Positions 1 through 5,240 are shown, numbered from the stretch's first letter. The stretch is 5,240 nt of DNA from an uncultured Campylobacter sp. (GCF_938017615.1 NZ_CALIJA010000087.1:1-5240); one strand, 5' to 3'. Numbers and translations are program-made. Notes: generated from the letters alone by a model not told the origin.

Positions 1-82
1 AATAAAACGGAGCGTAATATAATTTCAAAATTCTATTAAAATTATAAAACTTAGCTTAAAAAGCGTCTTTTGCGATAAGCGA

Positions 83-133
83 TAAATTTTACGCTAAAAC
101 GCCGCCATTATCGAGGTAAAAGCGTAAAATTTA
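83..133. repeat. Perfect 13-bp inverted repeat with 25-nt spacer
   Basis: TAAATTTTACGCT at 83-95 is matched exactly by its reverse complement AGCGTAAAATTTA at 121-133. As RNA this would form a 13-bp stem with a 25-nt loop. The left arm also overlaps a smaller dyad, TTTTA-CGC-TAAAA, at 87-99. It lies about 90 bp upstream of the probable transcription start of fdhF. It could be an operator for a dimeric regulator or the terminator of an upstream transcript. No clear T-run follows the right arm, so a regulatory site is slightly preferred. Confidence 0.55.
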
Positions 134-164
134 ACTATTCAATTTAATATGCTGGATTTGCATA

Positions 165-184
165 TCGCTTAAATTTCGCTTAAA
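165..184 (+). promoter_or_regulatory. Tandem TCGCTTAAA pair, 11-bp period
   Basis: Two identical 9-mers, TCGCTTAAA, sit at 165-173 and 176-184, one helical turn apart, just upstream of the TATAAT boxes. The inverted form TAAGCGAT occurs at 76-83. Spacing and place suit an activator or repressor site. The element ATCGCTTAAAT (164-174) loosely resembles one half of the enterobacterial ModE operator, which is suggestive only. Confidence 0.35.
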
Positions 185-210
185 AAAATTCACTAATTTA
201 AAAATTCTTT

Positions 211-230
211 TATAATCTAGAAAGTATAAT
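211..230 (+). promoter_or_regulatory. Two sigma-70 -10 boxes for fdhF
   Basis: Perfect TATAAT hexamers occur at 211-216 and 225-230. Neither has a good -35 box, as is usual in Campylobacter, where the -10 box and upstream A/T tracts dominate. Starts would be expected near 223 or 237, giving leaders of about 28-42 nt before the ATG at 265. A GTG at 235 lies before or at the second predicted start, which argues against its use for initiation. Confidence 0.55.
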
Positions 231-253
231 AGCCGTGCAAACCAAAATTCTTG

Positions 254-260
254 AAAGGAA
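254..260 (+). promoter_or_regulatory. Ribosome binding site of fdhF
   Basis: AAAGGAA at 254-260 lies a few bases before ATG 265. It decides the start in favour of 265 over the in-frame GTG at 235, which has no comparable site. Confidence 0.7.
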
Positions 261-264
261 TATT

Positions 265-2517
265 ATGCAGTCCAGAGAAAAGATTGTCAAAACGACTTGT
301 CCTTACTGCGGCACCGGCTGTGGTATCGATCTTATCGTAAAAGACGGCAGGATCGTAAACGCGCGCCCTACGCAGGCCCACCACGTAAATGACGGCGAGC
401 TATGCTTAAAAGGGATGTTCGGCTGGGAGTTTGTAAACTCTCCAAAACGCCTTGCCAAACCTATGATCCGTAAGAAAAACGGAGTATTTGATAGAAGCGG
501 TAAGCTTGAGGAGGTAAGCTTTGAAGAGGCTTACGATTTTGTAGCGTCTAAATTTAAAGAGACCGTCGCTAAATATGGCCCAAGCTCAATAATGGGCTTT
601 AGCTCGGCGCGCTCAAATAACGAAGACAACTACGTTTTTCAGAAATTTTTCCGAGCTCAGGGCAGCAATAACGTCGATCACTGCGCCCGTCTTTGACACG
701 CTCCTACAGTGGCAGGTCTTGCCAACACGCTAGGAAACGGAACGATGACGAACGATTTGGTAGAATTCGCTACCGATACGGACGTATTTTTACTCATCGG
801 CACCAACACAAGCGAGTGCCACCCGATCATCGCTATGCAGATGCAGCGAGGCTTGCAGCGCGGCGCCAAGATGATCGTCGTAGATCCGAAGCGCACAGAT
901 ATGGCGAAAAAAGCCGATATCTATTTGCAAATCCCAGTGGGCGCGAACATTAAGACGCTAAATACCATTATGAATGTTATTATTGCCGAAAATTTGCAAG
1001 ATGACGAGTTTATCAAAAACTACGCTCACGGCTACGAATATCTAAAAGAGGCGGTTAAGGACTTTACGCCTGAGCGATTCGAGCGCGAGACCGGCGTGAA
1101 AAAAGAGCTTGTAATCGAAGCTGCTAGAATGTATGCTAAAGCAGGCGCAGCGGCGATCTGCTACACGATGGGTATCACGCAGTTTAGCGACGGTACGTCA
1201 AACGTATTTTCGCTTTCAAATTTAGCCATTTTGACGGGAAATTTAGGCAAAAGAGGCGCGGGCGTAAATCCTTTGCGCGGTCAAAACAATGTCCAGGGTG
1301 CATGCGATATGGGCGCGCTGCCTAACGTCATTCCGGCAGGTGCGGTAAATTCCGCTTACGCTCAGGAGCAGGCGCGCAGAGTATGGCACTTCGAGCTAAA
1401 TCCAACTCCAGGCTTTAAGCTTACGATTGCTCCCGATAAGATGGATAGCGGCGAGCTGAAGCTACTCTACGTTTACGGCGAAAACCCTGTAATGAGCGAT
1501 CCTTGGACGGAGCACTTCGTGCATGCAACGCACCATTTGGATTGCTTTATCGTGCAGGATCTTTTCTTTACCGAGAGCGCACAGAAGGCCGACGTCGTAC
1601 TACCTGCTGCCGGCTGGGGCGAGAAGGATGGCACCTTTTTAAACACTTCCCGCCGCGTTCAGCGCACGCGCAAGGCAAGCGAGCCGGCTCCTGGCGTAGA
1701 GCCTGATTGGAAGGTGGTTTGCAATATCGCGCAAAGAATGGGACTTGAAGGGTTTGATTTTTTAAGCGCGGAAGAAATTTGGAACGAAGTGCGTGCATTA
1801 ATGCCTAAATTTTTCGGAGGAATTAGCTACTATAGACTAGATAAGCTAGGCGGCATAAGCTGGCCATGTCCTGATGAAGATCATCCGGGCACGCCGGTTC
1901 TTTACGCAGATCATAAATCGATGCTGCCTGATGGTAAATTTAGAATGGTGCCGGTGCTTTACGTGGATGATAAAGAGGAGCGCGCTAAAGCTGAGGCGGA
2001 TTTCAGAGCCAAGATGAAAATCCCTGATGATTATCCGGTGGGAAGTGGCGCGCTTAGCGAGATACCGGATGAAATTTATCCGTGCTTATTTACGACCGGG
2101 CGCAAGGTTTATCACTACCATACGGGAACGATGACGAGAGAGTGTCGCGCGCTAGAGTACGGCGCGGGCGCAGAAGGCGCGCTCATCGAGGTAAGCCCCG
2201 ATATTGCACGCGAACGCGAGCTTACCGAAGGCTGCTACGCGCTCGTCAAAAATAAGCGCGGTCAGATCGCCGCGAAGCTTCGCATAAATCCGGATCTGAA
2301 AGAGGGCACGATCTTTACGACCTTCCATTACAGCGAGGCCGACGGCAACGAGCTCGTGCATGCGGGCGATCTAGATCCGCTATCGGGTATCCCGCCGCTA
2401 AAGATGACGATCGCAAATATCAGAAAGCTTAGCGAGAGCGAGTTTATCGAGTTCAGAAGACAAAACGAGATGTCGATGCACTCCGAGAAACCTTATCTAT
2501 CGCCGGTGAATAAATAA
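265..2517 (+). CDS. fdhF: Formate dehydrogenase H-type catalytic subunit, selenoprotein
   Basis: This gene encodes a Mo/W-bisMGD formate dehydrogenase that oxidises formate to CO2 and passes electrons through a [4Fe-4S] cluster. The cluster ligands are visible as C12-x2-C15-x3-C19-x27-C47, followed by the conserved K49. Codon 144 (694-696) is TGA, read as selenocysteine. The context C-A-R-L-U-H-x-P-x-V-A-G-L is the family active site, with His145 next to it. Arg338, in LRGQNNVQGACDMG, corresponds to the active-site Arg of E. coli FdhF. A C-terminal molybdopterin-dinucleotide-binding domain spans about 600-735. At 750 residues it is slightly longer than E. coli FdhF (715). There is no twin-arginine leader, so it should be cytoplasmic and may serve a formate hydrogenlyase or a soluble complex. 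ATG 265 is chosen because of its ribosome binding site. The flanking halves are in the same frame, so this is neither a frameshift nor a pseudogene. Confidence 0.95.
694..696 (+). other. Selenocysteine codon (in-frame UGA)
   Basis: TGA sits where E. coli FdhF has Sec140. It is preceded by codons for D-H-C-A-R-L and followed by H-A-P-T-V-A-G-L, with protein similarity continuing unbroken across it. Reading it as a stop would yield a useless 143-residue fragment. Confidence 0.95.
697..735 (+). promoter_or_regulatory. Bacterial SECIS element of fdhF
   Basis: Just after the UGA, TGGCA (710-714) pairs with TGCCA (720-724) around the apical loop GGTCT (715-719). A lower stem TCCTA (702-706) pairs with TAGGA (731-735). 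The GGTCT loop matches E. coli fdhF and lies at the same codon distance from UGA, at codons +7 to +8. This is the SelB-binding hairpin that directs selenocysteine insertion. The internal loop between the two stems is asymmetric, and I see no clear counterpart of the bulged U of the E. coli element. Confidence 0.88.
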
Positions 2518-2520
2518 TTT

Positions 2521-2538
2521 GGGCGGCAAGCTCCGCCC
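2521..2538 (+). terminator. GC hairpin just after fdhF stop, possible weak terminator
   Basis: GGGCGG (2521-2526) and CCGCCC (2533-2538) form a perfect 6-bp stem with a 6-nt loop, beginning four bases after the fdhF stop. Only a short TTT follows, so it is not a typical intrinsic terminator. It may attenuate read-through or protect the fdhF mRNA 3' end. Confidence 0.4.
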
Positions 2539-2587
2539 GCTTTACATAGATGAAATTTTATCGCGGCTGCAGGTGGCGGCAAAATTT

Positions 2588-2601
2588 GATGAAATTTCAT
2601 C
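2588..2601. repeat. Perfect 14-bp palindrome GATGAAATTTCATC
   Basis: The sequence at 2588-2601 is its own reverse complement. A near copy, GATGAAATTTTATC, lies 39 bp upstream at 2549-2562 and is also self-complementary if one G-U pair is allowed in RNA. A pair of such dyads could be a regulator site. The AAATTT core is very common in this DNA, so chance is possible. Confidence 0.4.
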
Positions 2602-2646
2602 TCTGCGGGCGCTTCAAGGTCGCTTGTGCTCACGGTGCGAGCGGCT

Positions 2647-2669
2647 CGTGGAATTTTCCACGCGATTTT
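2647..2669 (+). terminator. Candidate intrinsic terminator or attenuator before fdhD
   Basis: CGTGGA (2647-2652) pairs with TCCACG (2657-2662) around a 4-nt loop, and a run of six T follows after CGA. The stem is short but the arrangement is terminator-like. If active, it would lower fdhD and modE transcription relative to fdhF, or imply a separate promoter for fdhD. Confidence 0.35.
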
Positions 2670-2791
2670 TTAAATTCAAAAATGCGAGCGATTTAAATTT
2701 ACGCACGCCGCTTCGGCTTTACTTCGGCGAATTAAGGCTATTTAAGCAAAATTTCACTACGATACGGGCGAAATTTAAACAAGGAAGGTCT

Positions 2792-3574
2792 ATGGAGCCG
2801 ATTTATAGGGCGGAGATAGTTAAATTTAAAGGTGATGAAAGAAGGATCGTAAGCGATATCTTGGTTCGCGAGATCAAGCTTGAAATTTTATTAAACAACA
2901 AGCGTTTCGGCGCGCTAATGGCGACTCCGAGCGATCAGAAAGCGCTTGCGATAGGCTATCTGCTGAGCGAAAATTTGATCTCGGATCCAAGCCGTATAAA
3001 GAGTATCGAGCTCGCGCCGGACGGGCTTAGCGTGAATGTCTGCGGCGAGATAAACGAAAAGCGGCTAAATAGCTTCGATACCGAAAAGGTCATCATCAGC
3101 GGCTGCGGGCGCAGCTCTACGGCAAATATCGATCCTGAGGCGATGGCGGCGCGCAAAGTCCGCTCGGACGCTAAATTTCATAAGAATGAAATTTTAAATT
3201 TGATGAGCGAGTTTTACACGCAGTGCGAGCTTTACGAGATGACCGGCTGCGTGCACACCGCAAAGCTCTTTACCGCGGGCAGCGAGTATTTTATCGGCGA
3301 GGATATCGCCCAGCACAATACCATCGATAAATCGGTCGGCAAGGCGGTTTTGGCGGGGCGCGATACACAGGGCTCGCTTCTTTTGGTAAGCGGCAGGTTA
3401 AGTTCCGAAATGGTCGCCAAAGCCGTGATGAGCGGCGTTAGCGCGCTTGTTTCGCGCACGGCTCCTACGAGTCTGGGCGTCGTGATTGCGCGTAAATTTG
3501 ATCTTACCCTTTGCGGCTTCGCTCGCGGCGAAAATTTAAACGTCTATAGCGGCGAAGAGAGAATTTTGAGTTAA
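2792..3574 (+). CDS. fdhD: Formate dehydrogenase accessory sulfurtransferase FdhD
   Basis: FdhD takes sulfur from a cysteine desulfurase (IscS in E. coli) and places it on the Mo/W-bisMGD cofactor, without which formate dehydrogenase is inactive. The 260-residue product has the family landmarks: S-G-C-G (residues 103-106), T-G-C-V-H-T-A (151-157), G-E-D-I-A-Q-H-N-T-I-D-K (169-180), S-G-R-L-S-S-E-M (200-207), and a C-terminal L-T-L-C-G-F. ATG 2792 is chosen because AAGGAAGG (2781-2788) lies just before it and the length fits the family. The open frame further upstream looks like spacer. The E. coli protein has a C-x-x-C loop (C121, C124); here it is C105-G-R-S108, with only the first cysteine kept. 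Only 9 bp separate it from the modE-like gene. Function is assigned by family motifs and by its place beside fdhF. Confidence 0.93.
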   Translation: MEPIYRAEIVKFKGDERRIVSDILVREIKLEILLNNKRFGALMATPSDQKALAIGYLLSENLISDPSRIKSIELAPDGLSVNVCGEINEKRLNSFDTEKVIISGCGRSSTANIDPEAMAARKVRSDAKFHKNEILNLMSEFYTQCELYEMTGCVHTAKLFTAGSEYFIGEDIAQHNTIDKSVGKAVLAGRDTQGSLLLVSGRLSSEMVAKAVMSGVSALVSRTAPTSLGVVIARKFDLTLCGFARGENLNVYSGEERILS

Positions 3575-3583
3575 GAGGGCGGC

Positions 3584-4375
3584 ATGGAGATAGATATTAG
3601 GATAGACGATAAAAAAGCAAGCGAGATCAAAAGGCTGATTTTAAATTTACTAAATCCAAGCGGCAAGCTCGATTGCGGCGCGGCGTTTAAGATCGCCGCT
3701 AAATTAGGCGTGGACGCGAGCGTAGTAGGAGATCTCGCGGCACGCGAAGGGATACGGATAGATCGCTGTGAACTCGGACAGTTCGGCAAGCTGCAATGTA
3801 GCGGAGGCAGCATAAAGGCGCTGCAAAAGCTAAATCCCTTTTTAGATGATAAAAGGCGGATTTTTTGCCGCGACGCCCGCGCCGTAGCTAGCGGCGGAGT
3901 GGGGTTTGATACCGTGCGCTCTACGCTTAAGGAGCACGCCATAGACGTGAAATATTGTCAGCTGGGCTGCTTTAAGGAGAAGAAAGGCAAAAGAATGAGG
4001 GTAAAAACAAAAACTTGGATCGAAAATGCGCAGGGCGAGCTCATTTTCGGCAAGGGCAAAACCGAAGTGCTAGACGTGATCGCTCAGACGGGCTCTATCT
4101 CTAAGGCCGCCGAGGTTTTGGGGATGAACTACAAAAAGTGCTGGAGCCATCTGCAAATTTTACAAAAAAATCTGCAAGAGGAGCTCTTTAGCACCAAGCA
4201 AGGCGGCGGCAATGCCGCGGGCACGACGCTAAATGCGCGCGCCTATGAGCTGATCGCCGCGTATAAGCAGCTGCAAAGCGATATAGAAAACTACGCAAAC
4301 GAGCGCTTTAAGGAGCTTTTTTTGAAAAAAGAGGGCGAGAAAGACGCAAGTAAAGCGAAAGATAAAAACCATTAA
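3584..4375 (+). CDS. modE: ModE-type winged-helix regulator with duplicated Cys-rich N-terminal region
   Basis: The C-terminal half (about 138-246) is a ModE/LysR-like winged helix-turn-helix: G-S-I-S-K-A-A-E-V-L-G-M-N-Y-K-K-C-W at 170-187, then E-L-F with a G-G-G wing at 207-209. ModE proteins sense molybdate or tungstate and control uptake and molybdoenzyme genes. No C-terminal Mop/TOBE molybdate-binding domain follows, only a lysine-rich tail (248-263). In front of the DNA-binding domain are two copies of one module, residues 31-68 and 95-131, each C-x(29-30)-C-x-L-G-x-F, with extra cysteines at 72 and 129. That region could be the sensor, but this is inference. The start at ATG 3584 has GAGGG 4 bp upstream and lies 9 bp after fdhD. 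I recall a ModE-like gene next to fdhD in C. jejuni (Cj1507). The symbol is given by domain homology; the ligand and targets are unproven. Confidence 0.8.
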   Translation: MEIDIRIDDKKASEIKRLILNLLNPSGKLDCGAAFKIAAKLGVDASVVGDLAAREGIRIDRCELGQFGKLQCSGGSIKALQKLNPFLDDKRRIFCRDARAVASGGVGFDTVRSTLKEHAIDVKYCQLGCFKEKKGKRMRVKTKTWIENAQGELIFGKGKTEVLDVIAQTGSISKAAEVLGMNYKKCWSHLQILQKNLQEELFSTKQGGGNAAGTTLNARAYELIAAYKQLQSDIENYANERFKELFLKKEGEKDASKAKDKNH

Positions 4376-4380
4376 ATTTA

Positions 4381-4386
4381 AAGGAG
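4381..4386 (+). promoter_or_regulatory. Strong ribosome binding site for the 62-aa gene
   Basis: AAGGAG lies 6 nt before ATG 4393 and begins six bases after the modE stop. It is the best Shine-Dalgarno match in the window and supports real translation of the small gene. Confidence 0.75.
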
Positions 4387-4392
4387 AAAACG

Positions 4393-4581
4393 ATGTTTGT
4401 AAAGCTAAACGAACGAACCTATCTAAACAAAGACAGGATCACACGTATCAAGGTAGATAGCGTCCAGGACGGTATCAGAATTCGCTTCTATGAGGGGCAG
4501 TTTCAAGTCGCCAAAAGCGGCAGATTTGAAAGCGAAGAAAAAGCGATGGAGTGGCTGCAGAAAAATTTTATCGGCAAATAG
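4393..4581 (+). CDS. Conserved-looking 62-residue protein of unknown function
   Basis: I do not recognise this family. The product is small, soluble and slightly basic, with no cysteine, no signal and no membrane segment. The pattern of alternating hydrophobic residues suggests three or four beta strands (about 2-10, 16-22, 27-33, 36-41) and then one amphipathic helix (46-58, with A51, M52, W54, L55 and F59 on its hydrophobic side). A strong ribosome binding site and a 17-bp gap after modE argue that it is translated from the same transcript. Its layout loosely recalls short beta-rich proteins such as FlbD, but I see no diagnostic motif. A role with the regulator or the formate dehydrogenase system is guessed from position only. 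Confidence 0.7.
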   Translation: MFVKLNERTYLNKDRITRIKVDSVQDGIRIRFYEGQFQVAKSGRFESEEKAMEWLQKNFIGK

Positions 4582-4734
4582 GCGCAAAGCGTGCTTTATG
4601 ACCGCGCGAGCAGCTTGCGAACAGATCCGCAAAATAGCGGCTCTTTGTGATGCGCAGCGGCTCGCCGCTTATTAGCACTACGATAATTTTTGGTGACCTG
4701 TGCTTTTAAGAAAAGCCTACTCAAAGACGTTGCG

Positions 4735-4841
4735 GTAAATTTACGGCGAACGAGCTTCGGATATGGAGCCTAGCGTAGCGTGCAAATAGGGATACGATTA
4801 CGCAAATATGGTCTATGACGACATTCGTTCGCCAAATTTAC
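4735..4841. repeat. Long imperfect inverted repeat, possible structured RNA
   Basis: The arm GTAAATTT-AC-GGCGAACG (4735-4752) faces CGTTCGCC-AAATTTAC (4826-4841), its complement apart from a 2-nt bulge. A-U and G-U pairs at 4753/4825 and 4754/4824 extend the stem to about 18 bp around a 69-nt loop. The loop carries a tandem TAGCG (4771-4780) and two copies of GCAAATA (4782-4788, 4802-4808). No coding function explains this symmetry. Confidence 0.5.
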
Positions 4842-4892
4842 TCGAAAGATTTCATCATTCAAACCCGGCTTAACCGCATTTTTCAGCTAGCT

Positions 4893-4921
4893 TTGCCTAT
4901 TTCGTCTATAGTATTTATATT
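4893..4921 (+). promoter_or_regulatory. Candidate promoter of the TTG-start gene
   Basis: TTGCCT (4893-4898) and TATATT (4916-4921) are separated by 17 bp, predicting a start near 4928 and a leader of about 45 nt. TATAGT hexamers at 4907-4912 and 4941-4946 are alternatives. The stretch is the most AT-rich part of the gap. Confidence 0.4.
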
Positions 4922-4972
4922 TTATTAAGTACTGATTGGATATAGTCGCGGGCAAAATTCTAAGGGGAAATT

Positions 4973-5240
4973 TTGAAAAGCTTTAAACTTCGGTTTATTT
5001 ATGCTGTCTGCGTGCTAGTCGTATGCGCGCTGTATCTATTAGCCGAAAGATCGGGCCTTGTGGAGCGCAAGCAAACCCATTTTACCGTTACTTCAGATAC
5101 TAATGTCTCCAAAGTGCCGGGTCTTAGCAAATACGTAACCCAAGAAGAGGTCGATAGCTTTGCGTTTCGCTACTGGGATATAGATTACAATTCAAACCCG
5201 AAAAACGTATTTAAAGAACCTGCCATCGACGTAGAGCTAA
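4973..5240 (+). CDS. Membrane-anchored protein of unknown function, 3' end outside window
   Basis: This open frame runs off the window end after 89 codons with no stop. The start is TTG 4973, with AAGGGG at 4962-4967 in front. An in-frame TAA at 4961-4963 rules out any earlier start, and the next possible start, GTG at 5012, would cut into the hydrophobic segment. The N-terminus reads K-S-F-K-L-R-F followed by a hydrophobic stretch at about residues 8-24, typical of a signal anchor with the rest of the protein in the periplasm. No lipobox or clear cleavage site is seen. The following 65 residues are polar, with no motif I recognise. It appears to have its own promoter after a 391-bp gap, so it is probably unrelated to the formate dehydrogenase genes. 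Confidence 0.7.
   Translation, partial: MKSFKLRFIYAVCVLVVCALYLLAERSGLVERKQTHFTVTSDTNVSKVPGLSKYVTQEEVDSFAFRYWDIDYNSNPKNVFKEPAIDVEL

Larger units (their letters stand above)
1..234. other. AT-rich control region upstream of fdhF
   Basis: No coding sequence can be supported here on either strand. The stretch is strongly AT-rich and holds recurring short words: AGCGT at 11-15, 62-66 and 121-125, its complement ACGCT at 91-95, a tandem GCGATAA at 72-85, and a paired TCGCTTAAA at 165-184. These lie upstream of two TATAAT boxes and are best read as the regulatory region of fdhF. The end of an upstream gene is not visible, so I cannot say whether fdhF begins its transcription unit, but the promoter-like boxes suggest it does. 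Confidence 0.6.
2518..2791. other. 274-bp spacer between fdhF and fdhD
   Basis: The spacer separates two genes that would otherwise be expected to lie close together. It contains a GC hairpin at 2521-2538, near-identical palindromes at 2549-2562 and 2588-2601, and a hairpin followed by a T-run at 2647-2669. The fdhD frame is open through the whole spacer from just after the fdhF stop. The 91 extra codons show no family resemblance, and their first possible start, TTG 2519, has no ribosome binding site. I treat the stretch as noncoding, probably modulating expression of the downstream genes. Confidence 0.6.
4582..4972. other. 391-bp gene-free stretch with inverted repeats
   Basis: No supported gene is present. 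The first 90 bases are GC-rich and contain a 5-bp hairpin (AGCGG 4656-4660 with CCGCT 4665-4669) and a short A/T hairpin (GCTTTT 4702-4707 with AAAAGC 4711-4716). Neither is followed by a proper T-run, so the operon end is not clearly marked. A longer inverted repeat spans 4735-4841. The last 80 bases turn AT-rich and look like the promoter of the following gene. It could hold a small RNA or the remains of a decayed gene; I recognise neither. Confidence 0.55.

Noticed and set aside
130..165. Sigma-54 (-24/-12) promoter for fdhF, as in E. coli
   Set aside because: The only GG...GC pair, in the TGGATTTGC region, has a 4-bp rather than 10-bp spacing, and no other match was seen in the upstream region.
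235..264. GTG at 235 as the start of fdhF, adding 10 residues
   Set aside because: It lies before or at the predicted transcription start of the second TATAAT box and lacks a ribosome binding site. ATG 265 has AAAGGAA in front and gives an FdhF-like N-terminus.
694..708. Nonsense mutation or frameshift splitting fdhF
   Set aside because: Both halves are in the same frame, the stop is TGA exactly at the family selenocysteine site, and a SECIS hairpin follows.
2519..2791. TTG 2519 start giving FdhD a 91-residue N-terminal extension
   Set aside because: The extension has no family resemblance, its composition is spacer-like, there is no ribosome binding site at TTG, and ATG 2792 has a very good one.
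3571..3942. 123-codon minus-strand ORF opposite modE
   Set aside because: It is antisense to a well-supported gene with recognisable domains, and it has no ribosome binding site or family resemblance. Other minus-strand frames in the window are rejected for the same reason.
4317..4330. T7-G-A6 tract near the end of modE as a phase-variation switch
   Set aside because: The runs are shorter than those usually phase-variable in Campylobacter, are A/T rather than G/C, and lie in the C-terminal tail where slippage would matter little.
4598..4675. 25-codon ORF after the 62-residue gene
   Set aside because: It lacks a ribosome binding site and is only the tail of a frame that overlaps the small gene. 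GC-rich DNA makes such frames common.
4582..4972. tRNA (including tRNA-Sec) or CRISPR array in the gene-free stretch
   Set aside because: No cloverleaf, T-arm consensus or regularly spaced repeats could be found on either strand.

Overview
The window looks like chromosomal DNA from a member of the Campylobacterota, most likely a Campylobacter of the higher-GC oral/anaerobic group (C. gracilis, C. rectus, C. showae, C. curvus type). The grounds are the dense AAATTT/AAAATTT words in and between genes, AT-rich spacers with TATAAT boxes but no strong -35 boxes, and the gene order formate dehydrogenase, fdhD, modE-like, which I recall from the C. jejuni fdh region. The species is an inference, not a search result.

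Layout, all on the + strand. Positions 1-264 are an AT-rich control region with a perfect 13-bp inverted repeat, two pairs of short direct repeats, two TATAAT boxes and a ribosome binding site. Positions 265-2517 encode a selenocysteine formate dehydrogenase (FdhF type, 750 residues). An in-frame TGA at 694-696 is read as selenocysteine and is followed by a bacterial SECIS hairpin, so two apparent ORFs are one gene. A 274-bp spacer (2518-2791) with several hairpins and palindromes follows. Then come fdhD (2792-3574), a ModE-type winged-helix regulator with an unusual cysteine-rich duplicated N-terminal region (3584-4375), and a 62-residue protein of unknown function (4393-4581); gaps of 9 and 17 bp suggest one transcript. 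A gene-free stretch (4582-4972) holds a long imperfect inverted repeat and a candidate promoter. The window ends inside a gene for a membrane-anchored protein of unknown function that starts at TTG (4973).

The first three genes fit one theme, making and controlling a Mo/W- and Se-dependent formate dehydrogenase. FdhF oxidises formate, FdhD delivers the sulfur ligand its Mo/W-bisMGD cofactor needs, and the ModE-like protein probably adjusts Mo/W uptake or fdh expression. FdhF has no twin-arginine signal and no adjacent electron-transfer or membrane subunit, so it resembles the cytoplasmic enzyme of formate hydrogenlyase more than the periplasmic FdhABC complex of C. jejuni. The most unusual item is the regulator: it carries two copies of a C-x(29-30)-C-x-L-G-x-F module where a molybdate-binding Mop domain would be expected, although on the other side of the DNA-binding domain.
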